From Streptomyces sp. TSRI0281 (GTDB lineage: Bacteria > Actinomycetota > Actinomycetes > Streptomycetales > Streptomycetaceae), in NCBI RefSeq assembly GCF_001905125.1, contig NZ_LWLE01000036.1:111330-175329 (forward strand): 64,000 bases of DNA, written 5' to 3'. Made by a program: the position numbers and the translations under genes. This document shows, piece after piece, positions 16,024 to 23,468 of this stretch. The notes below the pieces were generated by a model. It ran no database searches, was not told where the DNA came from, and worked only from the letters and a program-made list of their open reading frames with translations. Numbering within the stretch: the first letter of the stretch is position 1; each line of letters begins with the position of its first letter.

Positions 16024-16069
16024 CGACGGCCCGCGCGACAACACCGAAGTGCCGCTCCGCGGGCCGTCG
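16024..16069 (-). terminator. terminator hairpin of the small secreted-protein gene
   Basis: A 12-bp perfect inverted repeat (CGACGGCCCGCG at 16024-16035 with 16058-16069), about 45 bases beyond the stop codon of the minus-strand gene 16115-16438. Confidence 0.6.
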
Positions 16070-16114
16070 TTCAGTCTTCCGGGACCCACCCCCCAGGGGG
16101 CCCCGGAAGACGGC

Positions 16115-16438
16115 TCACCAGAGGGGAGTGAAATGCACCGCGACGTTCGTATGGGACTGATTGATCGGCGCGATGGCGGGGCCGTCGACCTGGGCCGAAT
16201 CGCTCTGGTTCGACGCACCGGCGCCGACGGCCTGCTGCTGCGACGTGGACGAGTTGCCGCCGTTGTTGCCGCCGTTGTCGCCGCCGACACCGCTGCCGCC
16301 GACCGTCGCCACCGCCGCGTTCGATCCGTCGTTCGCGAACGAGCCGTTGTCGGCCACGGCCACTCCACCGAAGAGCGCGCCCGCAAGGGACAGCGCGGCA
16401 ACAGCGGCGAGGACGCGAACGGTACGGATGCTTGCCAT
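16115..16438 (-). CDS. small secreted protein of unknown function
   Basis: A 107-residue precursor. MASIRTVRVL plus an Ala/Leu/Val core form a Sec signal peptide with likely cleavage after AVA near residue 31. The mature ~75 residues are rich in Asn, Gly, Ser and Gln, with GGDNGGNNGGNSSTSQQQ followed by SNQSDSAQVDGP and a C-terminus ending FTPLW. There are no cysteines. Composition resembles streptomycete surface or amyloid-like proteins, but I do not recognise the family and it does not match chaplins or rodlins as I know them. The ATG at 16438 is chosen because GGAGG lies seven bases before it; the ATG two codons earlier is too close. Divergent from the primase-polymerase gene. Confidence 0.7.
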   Translation of the reverse strand: MASIRTVRVLAAVAALSLAGALFGGVAVADNGSFANDGSNAAVATVGGSGVGGDNGGNNGGNSSTSQQQAVGAGASNQSDSAQVDGPAIAPINQSHTNVAVHFTPLW

Positions 16439-16678
16439 GTCCATTCCTCCAGGAACCGAAAATACGGCACATATGCGGCTGATTCCGGGGCAGTTGGCTA
16501 ACCGTCCCGACGTTGGTCACGACGTCGCGAGACCAAAGTTGCCCATCGGATCCGGGACGAATCCCGGCGCCTCGCCGATTCCCCCGCAAGCGTGAGGAAC
16601 AACTGATAAACCTCTTACCCGCCCCCCCCAAAGGTCGGCCCCCTTCCCTTCTTCGAACGCTTGTACGAAAATAGATCC

Positions 16679-17563
16679 ATGGCCACCATCGACCGGCAGA
16701 CCGCCACCCTGGCCCTGGCCCATGCGCTCTCCGCCGCCGAGCACGGGCTCCCCGTCTTCCCCCTGTCCGCCACCAAGCTCCCCGCGCTGCGCTCCCCCCA
16801 CCGCGGCGAGAGCCCGCCGGTCCACTGCCGGGGCGCCTGCGGCCTGCCCGGCCACGGCGTCCACGACGCCACCACCGACCCCGCCGCCGTGCGCGCCCTC
16901 TTCGCCGCCGCGCCCAGGGCCACCGGCTACGGCATCGCCTGCGGACGGGCCCCGCACCGGCTCGTCGGGGTCGATCTCGACATCGACACCACCGGTGGCA
17001 ACGACTCCGTGGCCGCACTCCACCAGCTGGCCTTCCAGCACCTGTTCACGATCCCGCCGACCGTCACGGTGCTCACCCCGAGCGGCGGCCGCCACCTCTG
17101 GCTGACCGGGCCCGCCGATATCTCCGTACCGAACTCGGCCGGCCGCCTCGCCCCCGGCATCGACATCCGCGGCGCCGGCGGATATCTGGTCGGCCCCGGC
17201 TCCGTCACCACCCATGGCATGTACCGCTTCGCCCCCGGCACAGCCGGCCTCGTCCCCGCGCCCTGCCCCCGCGCCCTCCTGCGCCTGCTCACACCCCCCA
17301 CGCACCCTCCCCGCCCCTCGGGCCACCCCGCGCGCGGGCGCCAGGGCCAGGGCCTGATCCAGTTCGTCCTCGCGGCGCACGAGGGCCAGCGCAACACCCG
17401 CCTGTTCTGGGCGGCCTGCCGCGCGTACGAACACGGCTTCGGCGACGAACTCGCGGACGCCCTCACCGACGCCGCCGTCCGCACCGGCCTCACCGAGCAC
17501 GAGGCCCGCGCCGCCATCGCCTCCGCCGCCCGCCTCACCTCGGGCCGCCCCGGACGCGGCTGA
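16679..17563 (+). CDS. bifunctional DNA primase/polymerase (AEP) N-domain protein
   Basis: A 294-residue archaeo-eukaryotic primase-type protein. A zinc-knuckle-like segment HCRGACGLPGHGVHD comes first. The AEP metal motif GVDLDID lies near residues 96-102 and the third-motif His in TPSGGRHLWL, so the active-site set looks intact. GIDIRGAGGYLVGPGS follows. Such stand-alone Prim-Pol proteins are common in Streptomyces with unknown role; relatives in plasmids and phages prime replication. The ATG at 16679 is preferred though no Shine-Dalgarno sequence precedes it. TACGAAAAT about 12 bases upstream could be a -10 box, so translation may be nearly leaderless. It is divergent from the small secreted-protein gene. 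Confidence 0.8.
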   Translation: MATIDRQTATLALAHALSAAEHGLPVFPLSATKLPALRSPHRGESPPVHCRGACGLPGHGVHDATTDPAAVRALFAAAPRATGYGIACGRAPHRLVGVDLDIDTTGGNDSVAALHQLAFQHLFTIPPTVTVLTPSGGRHLWLTGPADISVPNSAGRLAPGIDIRGAGGYLVGPGSVTTHGMYRFAPGTAGLVPAPCPRALLRLLTPPTHPPRPSGHPARGRQGQGLIQFVLAAHEGQRNTRLFWAACRAYEHGFGDELADALTDAAVRTGLTEHEARAAIASAARLTSGRPGRG

Positions 17564-17580
17564 GCGCACGGCGAGGAGCC

Positions 17581-17666
17581 CGGCCGAGCGGCATATCCGC
17601 ATTGCCGGTCCCCGGCAGCGAGCGGCACCTCACAGGTGCCGCCCTCACCCGTGTTCCGCTCGGCCG
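17581..17666 (+). other. predicted three-way-junction RNA structure between two genes
   Basis: An 11-bp perfect outer stem (17581-17591 with 17656-17666) encloses two hairpins. Hairpin A pairs 17603-17608 with 17612-17617, extended by CGC/GCG. Hairpin B is 9 bp, 17622-17630 with 17634-17642. The whole 86-nt element fits between the primase-polymerase stop and the DUF3592 start. It could be a branched terminator or a cis-acting leader. Confidence 0.5.
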
Positions 17667-17687
17667 TCACCGCCGGACAATGCCCGG

Positions 17688-18791
17688 GTGACTCCCGCGA
17701 AGACCGACCCGCCCATCCGGAGCAACCGCACGGCGATACTCGGCGCCTCGGTGTTCGGCCTCTTGTGCGTGCTGGTGGCGGCGTGGCTGCTGCTGGTGCC
17801 CATGCGCGGGGCACTCGACGAGGAACGTGCCTTCCGGTCGGCGGTCGGGTGCGCATCGGACGGCAGCGTTCCGGGCGCCCGGGGCGACGACTGCCTGCGG
17901 ACCGTCGAGGCACGAATCGACCGGGCCGAGAAAGTGGAGCGGGGCCGGAAGACGGCCCAGTACTGGCTGTACGTCACCGAGGCGGACGGAACCTCCACCC
18001 GCACCCGCCTCGCGGGCAGCCCGAACGAATACCCGGTCACCCGGCCGGGAACGCGCGTCGACGTCACGTACTGGCGGGACCTGATCCGGTACGTCGACTT
18101 CGAGCCCACGCGCCGGTACACGAACGCGGACCCGCGCGACGACTACCGGCTGCCCTGCGCCTTCGGCCTGGGCCTCGGCCTCTACGGGCTGCTCCTCCCG
18201 TCGGGCATGTACGTGGCGGCCCGGCGCTCACGGGCCTCGGTCCAAGCGTTCTCCTGGCAGGTCAATCTCACCGTCGGAGGAGCGCTCTGCCTCACCGCGC
18301 TCGCGGCTGCCGCGCCGTGGCTGACCGACAGCGTCGGGTCGGCGTTCCGGCTCGTCGGCCTGTCCGTCCCCGTGGTCCTGGCCGCCTGCTGGACGGCCGC
18401 CCTGCTCCTGCGCCGCCGAAGGAACGACGGCGACGACACCATCGCGGTGACACCGTCCGTGCCCACCACGGAACACTGCTTCCCGGGCACGGTCCTGGGC
18501 GACATCCCGTACGCGGACGGTGGCGGCTACCTGGTGGCCGGCCCGGCTCTCCTGGCATCGACCCCCGACCCGACCGGCGCCGCCTTCCGCCGGGAGGTCC
18601 CGTCCACCCTGACCCCGGTCCGCGTCCGCCCGCCCTATCTGACAGACCCCGGCCGCCCCGACCACCACTGCTGGGTCCTGGAGTGCGAGGACGGCGGCGT
18701 ACCGGTACTGATCATCACCCGCAAGAAGACGATGCCCCGGGTCCTGGGCGCCCTCCGGCCGACGCCGTCCACCGCCCCGCGGCAGCCCTGA
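17688..18791 (+). CDS. DUF3592-type membrane protein
   Basis: A 367-residue membrane protein. A first transmembrane segment (about 14-35, ILGASVFGLLCVLVAAWLLL) is followed by an extracytoplasmic segment with DUF3592-like features (ARIDRAEKVERGRKTAQYWLYV, RVDVTYWRDLIRYVDFEP). Further membrane segments lie around 150-170, 190-215 and 220-240, and a soluble C-terminal domain of ~120 residues follows. DUF3592 proteins have no established function. The GTG at 17688 is the first start after the structured RNA element; the ribosome site is weak. It ends 141 bases before the tRNA-Trp gene. Confidence 0.65.
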   Translation: MTPAKTDPPIRSNRTAILGASVFGLLCVLVAAWLLLVPMRGALDEERAFRSAVGCASDGSVPGARGDDCLRTVEARIDRAEKVERGRKTAQYWLYVTEADGTSTRTRLAGSPNEYPVTRPGTRVDVTYWRDLIRYVDFEPTRRYTNADPRDDYRLPCAFGLGLGLYGLLLPSGMYVAARRSRASVQAFSWQVNLTVGGALCLTALAAAAPWLTDSVGSAFRLVGLSVPVVLAACWTAALLLRRRRNDGDDTIAVTPSVPTTEHCFPGTVLGDIPYADGGGYLVAGPALLASTPDPTGAAFRREVPSTLTPVRVRPPYLTDPGRPDHHCWVLECEDGGVPVLIITRKKTMPRVLGALRPTPSTAPRQP

Positions 18792-18932
18792 CGCCGCGCC
18801 CCGCCCGAAGCGGACCAACGGCTGTTCCTACCGCCACCCCTACCCCCGCCCCTCAGGGGTTCGGCCGATCCGTGGGCGCGCCGACACCACGGCCCGATGA
18901 CACAACAGGCGCCCCAGGCACGGCGGGAGAGA

Positions 18933-19007
18933 CGGAACCGGCCGGATTCGAACCGGCGTCCTCACGGTTTTGGAGACCGCGCGCGACGACCTCTGCGCTA
19001 CGGCTCC
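18933..19007 (-). tRNA. tRNA-Trp(CCA), atypical
   Basis: A 75-nt minus-strand tRNA. Acceptor stem GGAGCCG/CGGTTCC with one G-U pair, discriminator G. Anticodon arm GCGGT-CTCCAAA-ACCGT gives anticodon CCA. T-arm GCCGG-TTCGAAT-CCGGC is perfect. The D-stem GCGC/GCGC directly abuts the anticodon stem, so base 26 appears missing, and the variable loop is six bases. The acceptor differs from the AGGGGCG stem of ordinary bacterial tRNA-Trp, so this is probably an additional or degenerate isoacceptor. Confidence 0.75.
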
Positions 19008-19116
19008 GCCCCGCCGGCCATCCTGCCAGTCGAGGGGGCCGACCCCCGCACCAAGGCCCCAGGAACGAGTCGGCCGATCGTGCCGGACGAACCCCACCGC
19101 GCCACCGCGCACCGAA

Positions 19117-19151
19117 ACGGCCCCCGACCGTTTCACCCGGTCAGGGGCCGT
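19117..19151 (-). terminator. probable ancestral terminator of the tRNA-Ser(TGA) locus
   Basis: A 14-bp stem with one mismatch (19117-19130 with 19138-19151), lying just beyond the orphan 3' tRNA fragment at 19159-19215. This is where the tRNA's terminator would have been before the islet inserted. Confidence 0.55.
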
Positions 19152-19158
19152 ACTCATG

Positions 19159-19215
19159 GCGGTGGGTGTGGGATTTGAACCCACGGTCACATCGCTGCGA
19201 CGACGGTTTTCAAGA
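19159..19215 (-). repeat. att-like direct repeat 1: orphan 3' fragment of tRNA-Ser(TGA)
   Basis: 57 bases identical to 21615-21671, covering the 3' end, T-arm, variable arm and part of the anticodon arm of tRNA-Ser(TGA). Identity stops abruptly after the anticodon loop at 19215, so this copy is not a functional tRNA. Confidence 0.9.
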
Positions 19216-19284
19216 GAGTGCTGCGGGGAGCGTCCCGGTTGTGGCTTGAGGGCAGCGACGCGAAGGGGTACGGGGCAGCAGGAC

Positions 19285-20094
19285 TCATCGGCAGACGAGC
19301 ATGCCGCCAAGGCAAGTGACACGGAAAGCGCCCTCTGCCTGAATGGTCTCGTTGACCCGCTCCCGCGCACGCTCGATCGTCTCCCGGAACGGAACGCCCA
19401 TCTTGTCGGCCCAGGCTTCGTACGAGGCCAAGTGCGCGACGACCGGTTCGGCGTCGGTCACCTCGATCACCCCGGGAAGGGGGATCGTGCGGATCTCGCC
19501 GAAGACCGTACCGAGGATCGCTGGCGCGTCCTCCAGGGTGAAGCGGGCGGACAACTGCACTCGGGCGGGGCCCTCCTGGATACCCAGCACATCGCCCGCG
19601 GCCTGGCGCCAGAGGTGCTCCAGTTCCCGCTTGTCGGTCTGACTGTTCGTGGAGACGATCGCGATGCCGCCGGGTGCCAGTACGCGGCCCAACTCCCTTA
19701 CGGCCTGAGCCTGGTCCTCGACGTGGTACAGCATGTGCAGCGCAAGAACCGCACCGAGGGCTCCATCCGCAATGGGCAACTGCTGGACGTCCGCGACGAC
19801 CGCTCCGGGGATGGCGCCGAGGATTCCGCGAGAGACGTCCATGGGCAGCACGTTCAGGTCGGGACGGTCCTCTCGTAGCCGGGCGACGAACTTCCCGTTA
19901 CCGCAACCCACGTCCGCGACCACGCCGCGTATGCCGGTCAGTTCGTTCGCGACGATGCCCGGAAGGTCGTGGCTCGGGGTCTGCCACTCATAGAGGGACT
20001 GGCGCGCGGCCAGGTGCTGACCCGTGCCGTACGCCTTGGTGGAAAGAAGGCTGCGGTCGGTGACCAAATGATCATGCGTGGGCTGGGCGGTCAT
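19285..20094 (-). CDS. class I SAM-dependent methyltransferase (islet gene)
   Basis: A 269-residue Rossmann-fold methyltransferase. Motif I VVADVGCGNGKFVARL lies at about residues 58-73, an acidic strand end PMDVSRGILG follows, then DVQQLPIADGALGAVLALHMLYHVEDQAQAVRELGRVLAPGGIAIV (motifs II-III). This is the UbiE/Methyltransf_11 pattern. The substrate is unknown. Its ATG overlaps the stop of the HTH-regulator gene (ATGA at 20091-20094), so the two are co-translated. It lies within the tRNA-Ser islet and has less extreme G+C than its chromosomal neighbours, supporting acquisition by transfer. Possible roles include modifying a small molecule or self-protection; nothing in the sequence decides this. 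Confidence 0.85.
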   Translation of the reverse strand: MTAQPTHDHLVTDRSLLSTKAYGTGQHLAARQSLYEWQTPSHDLPGIVANELTGIRGVVADVGCGNGKFVARLREDRPDLNVLPMDVSRGILGAIPGAVVADVQQLPIADGALGAVLALHMLYHVEDQAQAVRELGRVLAPGGIAIVSTNSQTDKRELEHLWRQAAGDVLGIQEGPARVQLSARFTLEDAPAILGTVFGEIRTIPLPGVIEVTDAEPVVAHLASYEAWADKMGVPFRETIERARERVNETIQAEGAFRVTCLGGMLVCR

Positions 20095-21509
20095 CGGGGC
20101 TCCGTGGGGTTGCTGGCGAGAGCAGGCCGGACGGCCACCTCGTGGATGTGCGCGCGGAGATCGACTGCCGACTGTGCGCCACGGTACGGCTCGCCTCCGA
20201 GCAGCGCGGCCAGATTGCGAAGCCTGATAGTGATGCTCGCCGTGTATCCCTCGGCGCCGAACACCTCCGAGAGCTTCGCACCAGCTCCCTCGACGTCACC
20301 GCTGGCAAGGTAGGCCGTGGCCAGGTCCAAATGGGCGGCCTGTAGATCGCCGGGGGAGCGGTCGCCTTCCGGCCCGGCCTGGTACAGCTCCACGGCACGA
20401 TTGGACGCGCTTATGGCGTGCCGGATCTGCTCGTTGCCCCCGACGGCCAACAGGGTGGTCCCGGCGTAGGCCCACTGCTTGGCCTCGGGGAACGAGAAGA
20501 CCCCAGGCAACTCGTCGGGTCCCGCAGCACCCCGTGCCTCATGGGCCAGTGCAAGTATCCTCAGCGCGCTGTGGTTGTCCCCCTCGGCTGCGCGGGCCCG
20601 TGCCTCCAAGCTCAGCAGCCGAGCCTTGATCGTTCCCGTACCGGGGCCTCGACCCTCGCTCTGCCCAGCCTGCGCAAGGTCTCCTGCCCGCCGGTAGTCC
20701 CCTGCCCAGTAAGCGGCCAATGACTGGAACGACCGTGCCCATGCGCGTAACGGTGAGTGCTCCGAGATCTCCGCGCACTGCACCACAGTGCGGACATGCG
20801 TAGCTGCGGCGGAGCGGTCCCCCAGGTCAAGCGACACATGGGCCGCAAGACCGGATAGCCACCCCGCGACCACGTACAGGTGACGGGTCTGACTGGGGTG
20901 CTGTCGGCCCTCCAGCAACTGGAACACTCCACCCTGAGCTGTGCGAATCTCCGGGATCAGAAGAGGCAGGGGCCGGCTGACGAAGTCCCGGGCAAGTCGT
21001 TCGACATCAGCATCGAACTGCTCCAGTACGAGCGTGTTGACGTTGGTCTCCGCCGCGTGACGAGCGAGCCTGGCAGAGAGCTCCGTATCGGCGGCTGGGG
21101 ATCGGGCATCTTCGTCCGCCCCTGGTAGTCCGGCAACCAACGGCTCGACGGCTGAGGTCGGCACCTCGGCCGGTTCGCGAGGCTTGACCGTCAGGCTGGG
21201 CGGCGTCTCCCAGGAGCGTCGGGCAAGTCCGAGCATGTGCCCAGGGATCCGTAGCCCGTCCGAGATCCGTTCGATCACGTCCATGTGCAGCAACTGCCTC
21301 CGCCCGGCGATCACCTCCCCCACCCGGCTCGGGGTCAGATCGAAGCGGCGCGCGATCATCGAGGGATGAATGCCTGCTCGTGCCTTGACCAGCTGACCTT
21401 CATCGTAGAAACGAGGACTGACAGCAGCTGCGAAAGCAGACAGCCCGTCACAACTGACCCCACAGAGCGAGGGGGAGCGGCTGTGGTCCATGCCTGGTCC
21501 ACACATCAT
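20091..21509 (-). CDS. HTH (XRE-like) regulator with C-terminal TPR-type repeats (islet gene)
   Basis: A 472-residue protein. Residues about 38-85 form a helix-turn-helix (KARAGIHPSMIARRFDLTPSRVGEVIAGRRQ, then DVIERISDGLRIPGHML), as in streptomycete XRE regulators. The remaining ~370 residues are alpha-helical repeats with alternating Ala/Leu/Trp motifs (RAWARSFQSLAAYWAGDYRRAGDLAQAG, DLQAAHLDLATAYLASGDVEGAGAKLSEVF), typical of TPR regulators that sense peptides or other ligands. The N-terminus upstream of the HTH (GMDHSRSPSLCGVSC) looks unusual, so the start at 21509 is uncertain. Upstream gene of the two-gene islet operon. Probable transcription factor; target unknown. Confidence 0.78.
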   Translation of the reverse strand: MMCGPGMDHSRSPSLCGVSCDGLSAFAAAVSPRFYDEGQLVKARAGIHPSMIARRFDLTPSRVGEVIAGRRQLLHMDVIERISDGLRIPGHMLGLARRSWETPPSLTVKPREPAEVPTSAVEPLVAGLPGADEDARSPAADTELSARLARHAAETNVNTLVLEQFDADVERLARDFVSRPLPLLIPEIRTAQGGVFQLLEGRQHPSQTRHLYVVAGWLSGLAAHVSLDLGDRSAAATHVRTVVQCAEISEHSPLRAWARSFQSLAAYWAGDYRRAGDLAQAGQSEGRGPGTGTIKARLLSLEARARAAEGDNHSALRILALAHEARGAAGPDELPGVFSFPEAKQWAYAGTTLLAVGGNEQIRHAISASNRAVELYQAGPEGDRSPGDLQAAHLDLATAYLASGDVEGAGAKLSEVFGAEGYTASITIRLRNLAALLGGEPYRGAQSAVDLRAHIHEVAVRPALASNPTEPR

Positions 21510-21558
21510 GATCCAAAGCGGCCCACGGGCGGATCAGGGTGAGACACCACCCCATGAC

Positions 21559-21589
21559 GAAGGGGTGCCCCTTGTCGGGACACCCCTTC
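21559..21589 (-). terminator. terminator downstream of tRNA-Ser(TGA)
   Basis: GAAGGGGTG (21559-21567) pairs with CACCCCTTC (21581-21589), with a possible inner CCC/GGG stem. It lies 26 bases past the tRNA 3' end, inside the islet, so the element brought its own terminator. Confidence 0.6.
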
Positions 21590-21614
21590 TGATCAGCACG
21601 TTCTCTGACCTGCT

Positions 21615-21671
21615 GCGGTGGGTGTGGGATTTGAACCCACGGTCACATCGCTGCGACGACGGTTTTCAAGA
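21615..21671 (-). repeat. att-like direct repeat 2 within the intact tRNA-Ser(TGA)
   Basis: 57 bases identical to 19159-19215. Together the two copies delimit the islet. Confidence 0.9.
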
Positions 21672-21702
21672 CCGTTCCCTTAGGCCGCTCGGGCAACCCA
21701 CC
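21616..21702 (-). tRNA. tRNA-Ser(TGA)
   Basis: An 87-nt class II tRNA, intact. Acceptor GGTGGGT/ACCCACC, anticodon loop CTTGAAA (anticodon TGA), long variable arm, T-arm GGTTCAAATCC, discriminator G. It served as the integration target for the adjoining islet. Confidence 0.95.
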
Positions 21703-21786
21703 CCGCGTCATCGCCCCGTCGAGCCCCGAGACCCGACGGTTCGCCCGGCCCCACGGCCGGTTCGACGCGTGGGACAGCCTAGCCGG

Positions 21787-23271
21787 TCAGCTGTCGCCCT
21801 TGCGCTCGCCCAGGGTGACTTCGGCCGTCGCGGTCCTGCCGTCGCGCTTGTAGGTGAGCGTGATCTTGTCGCCCGGCTTACGGGTCCAGATCTCGCCGAT
21901 CAGCGTCGGGCCGCTGTCGACCACGGTGTCGTTGAACTTCGTGATCACATCGCCCGCCTTGAGACCGGCCTTCGCCGCGGGGCCGTCCGGGGTGACCGCG
22001 GCGGTGCCGCCCGCGCCCTCGGCCGAGATCGCCGCGCCGCCGGTCTTCTCCTCCATCGTGACCGTCGCGCCGATCACCGGGTAGACCGGCTGACCGGTCC
22101 TGATCAGCTGCTCGGCGACGTTCTTCGCCTGGTTGATCGGGATGGCGAAGCCGAGGCCGATGGAGCCCGCCTGGGACTGTCCGGCGCTGCCGCCGCTGGT
22201 CGACTGGATCGCCGAGTTGATCCCGATGACCGCACCGCCCGCGTCGAGCAACGGGCCGCCGGAGTTGCCCGGGTTGATCGAGGCGTCGGTCTGCAGGGCG
22301 CTCATGTAGGAGTTCTTGTTGCTGGAGCCGTCGCCGGAGGCCACCGGGCGGTTCTTCGCGCTGATGATGCCCGTGGTCACCGTGTTGGACAGGCCGAACG
22401 GCGCACCGATCGCGATGGTCGAATCGCCCACCGCGACACTCTCCGAGTTGCCGAGGGCCAGCGGCGCGAGGCCCGACGGCGGCTTCTTCAGCTTCAGCAC
22501 GGCGACGTCGTAGCCCTGCGCCCGGCCGACCACCTCGGCGTCGTACTTCTTGCCGTTGGAGAACGTCGCCGTCAGTTGGCCACTGTCCGCCGCGGAGGCG
22601 ACCACGTGGTTGTTGGTGAGGATGTGGCCCTCCTTGTCGTAGACGAAGCCGGTGCCCGTACCGCCCTCACCGTCGCCGCCCTGGGCGTCGATGGTGACCA
22701 CGCTGGGCAGTGCCTTCGCCGCGACTCCGGCCACGGTGCCGTCCGCGCGCCTGAGGTCCTTCGGGGTGTCGGAGGCCGCGACCGTCGTCGACCCGTTGGA
22801 GGAGCCGTCGCCGTTGCGGTCGGCCGCCCAGAAGCCGAGGGCACCGCCGATGCCGCCCGCGACGAGCGCCGCCACGGCCACGGCCGCGATCAGACCGTTC
22901 GCACGGGGCTTGCGCGGCGCGTCCGGCGCCGGAGGGACCGGGGCACCCCACACCGGACCACCGCCGCCGCCGCCGGCGTACGACGGGACGGCGGGCGGGG
23001 GAGGCGGCCAGGCACTCGCGGCGGGAGGCTGCGGGGCGGGGTACGGCTGGTGGCCGGGCGACGGGGGTGGCGTCGGCTGCGACTGGGGCTGCGACTGCTC
23101 CTGGTACGTGGTGGCGTCCGCGCCGGAATCCGGAACGGAGGTGGCCGCTGTCGGGGGCGTGGCTCCGTCAGGGGTGTTCTCAGGAGCGGCGGCCGGCACT
23201 GGAGGTGCGGACGGAACGGACGGTACGGCCGGAACCGCGGCGCCCTCGTTGCCCTCGTTCTCGGTGCTCAC
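21787..23271 (-). CDS. membrane-anchored HtrA/DegP-type serine protease with PDZ domain
   Basis: A 494-residue S1C protease. The first ~125 residues are a Pro/Gln/Ala-rich cytoplasmic region. One membrane segment follows (about 127-147, GLIAAVAVAALVAGGIGGAL), so the catalytic domain is outside. The triad is clear: His222 (ILTNNHVVAS), Asp255 (GYDVAVLKL) and Ser337 (INPGNSGGPL). A PDZ domain occupies about 390-480 (GPAAKAGLKAGDVITKFND). Such proteases handle misfolded envelope proteins. GTG start with GAGGAG nine bases upstream. It lies 84 bases downstream of the tRNA-Ser 5' end and is transcribed away from the GDPD gene, with which it shares a ~200-base intergenic region. Confidence 0.92.
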   Translation of the reverse strand: MSTENEGNEGAAVPAVPSVPSAPPVPAAAPENTPDGATPPTAATSVPDSGADATTYQEQSQPQSQPTPPPSPGHQPYPAPQPPAASAWPPPPPAVPSYAGGGGGGPVWGAPVPPAPDAPRKPRANGLIAAVAVAALVAGGIGGALGFWAADRNGDGSSNGSTTVAASDTPKDLRRADGTVAGVAAKALPSVVTIDAQGGDGEGGTGTGFVYDKEGHILTNNHVVASAADSGQLTATFSNGKKYDAEVVGRAQGYDVAVLKLKKPPSGLAPLALGNSESVAVGDSTIAIGAPFGLSNTVTTGIISAKNRPVASGDGSSNKNSYMSALQTDASINPGNSGGPLLDAGGAVIGINSAIQSTSGGSAGQSQAGSIGLGFAIPINQAKNVAEQLIRTGQPVYPVIGATVTMEEKTGGAAISAEGAGGTAAVTPDGPAAKAGLKAGDVITKFNDTVVDSGPTLIGEIWTRKPGDKITLTYKRDGRTATAEVTLGERKGDS

Positions 23272-23468
23272 AGCTCTTTACTCCTCGGTTCCACTCGGCA
23301 TTCGGCAAGAGATCCGCTGTGCACGTGTCTACGGTCAGCTTTTCCCACAGCACGTCAGGCCACTGTAAGCAGGACCTGTGCATCCGCACACCAATCTTTA
23401 CATCAGACAAAACCGTCCTCCATGACAACGTGCGCGCACCCGCCGTGTCACGGTGACACCATGACTCG

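Larger units (their letters stand above)
19159..21671. mobile_element. tRNA-Ser-integrated genomic islet (integrase-less remnant)
   Basis: About 2.4 kb flanked by the 57-bp tRNA-derived repeats. It lies immediately downstream of the intact tRNA-Ser(TGA) 3' end, the arrangement left by tyrosine-recombinase integration of AICE-type or other tRNA-targeting elements. It carries only two coupled genes (methyltransferase and HTH-TPR regulator). No integrase, excisionase or replication gene was found. Sampled lines inside read about 67% G+C by eye, lower than the surroundings. Both tRNA-proximal terminators, old and new, can be recognised. Confidence 0.7.
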
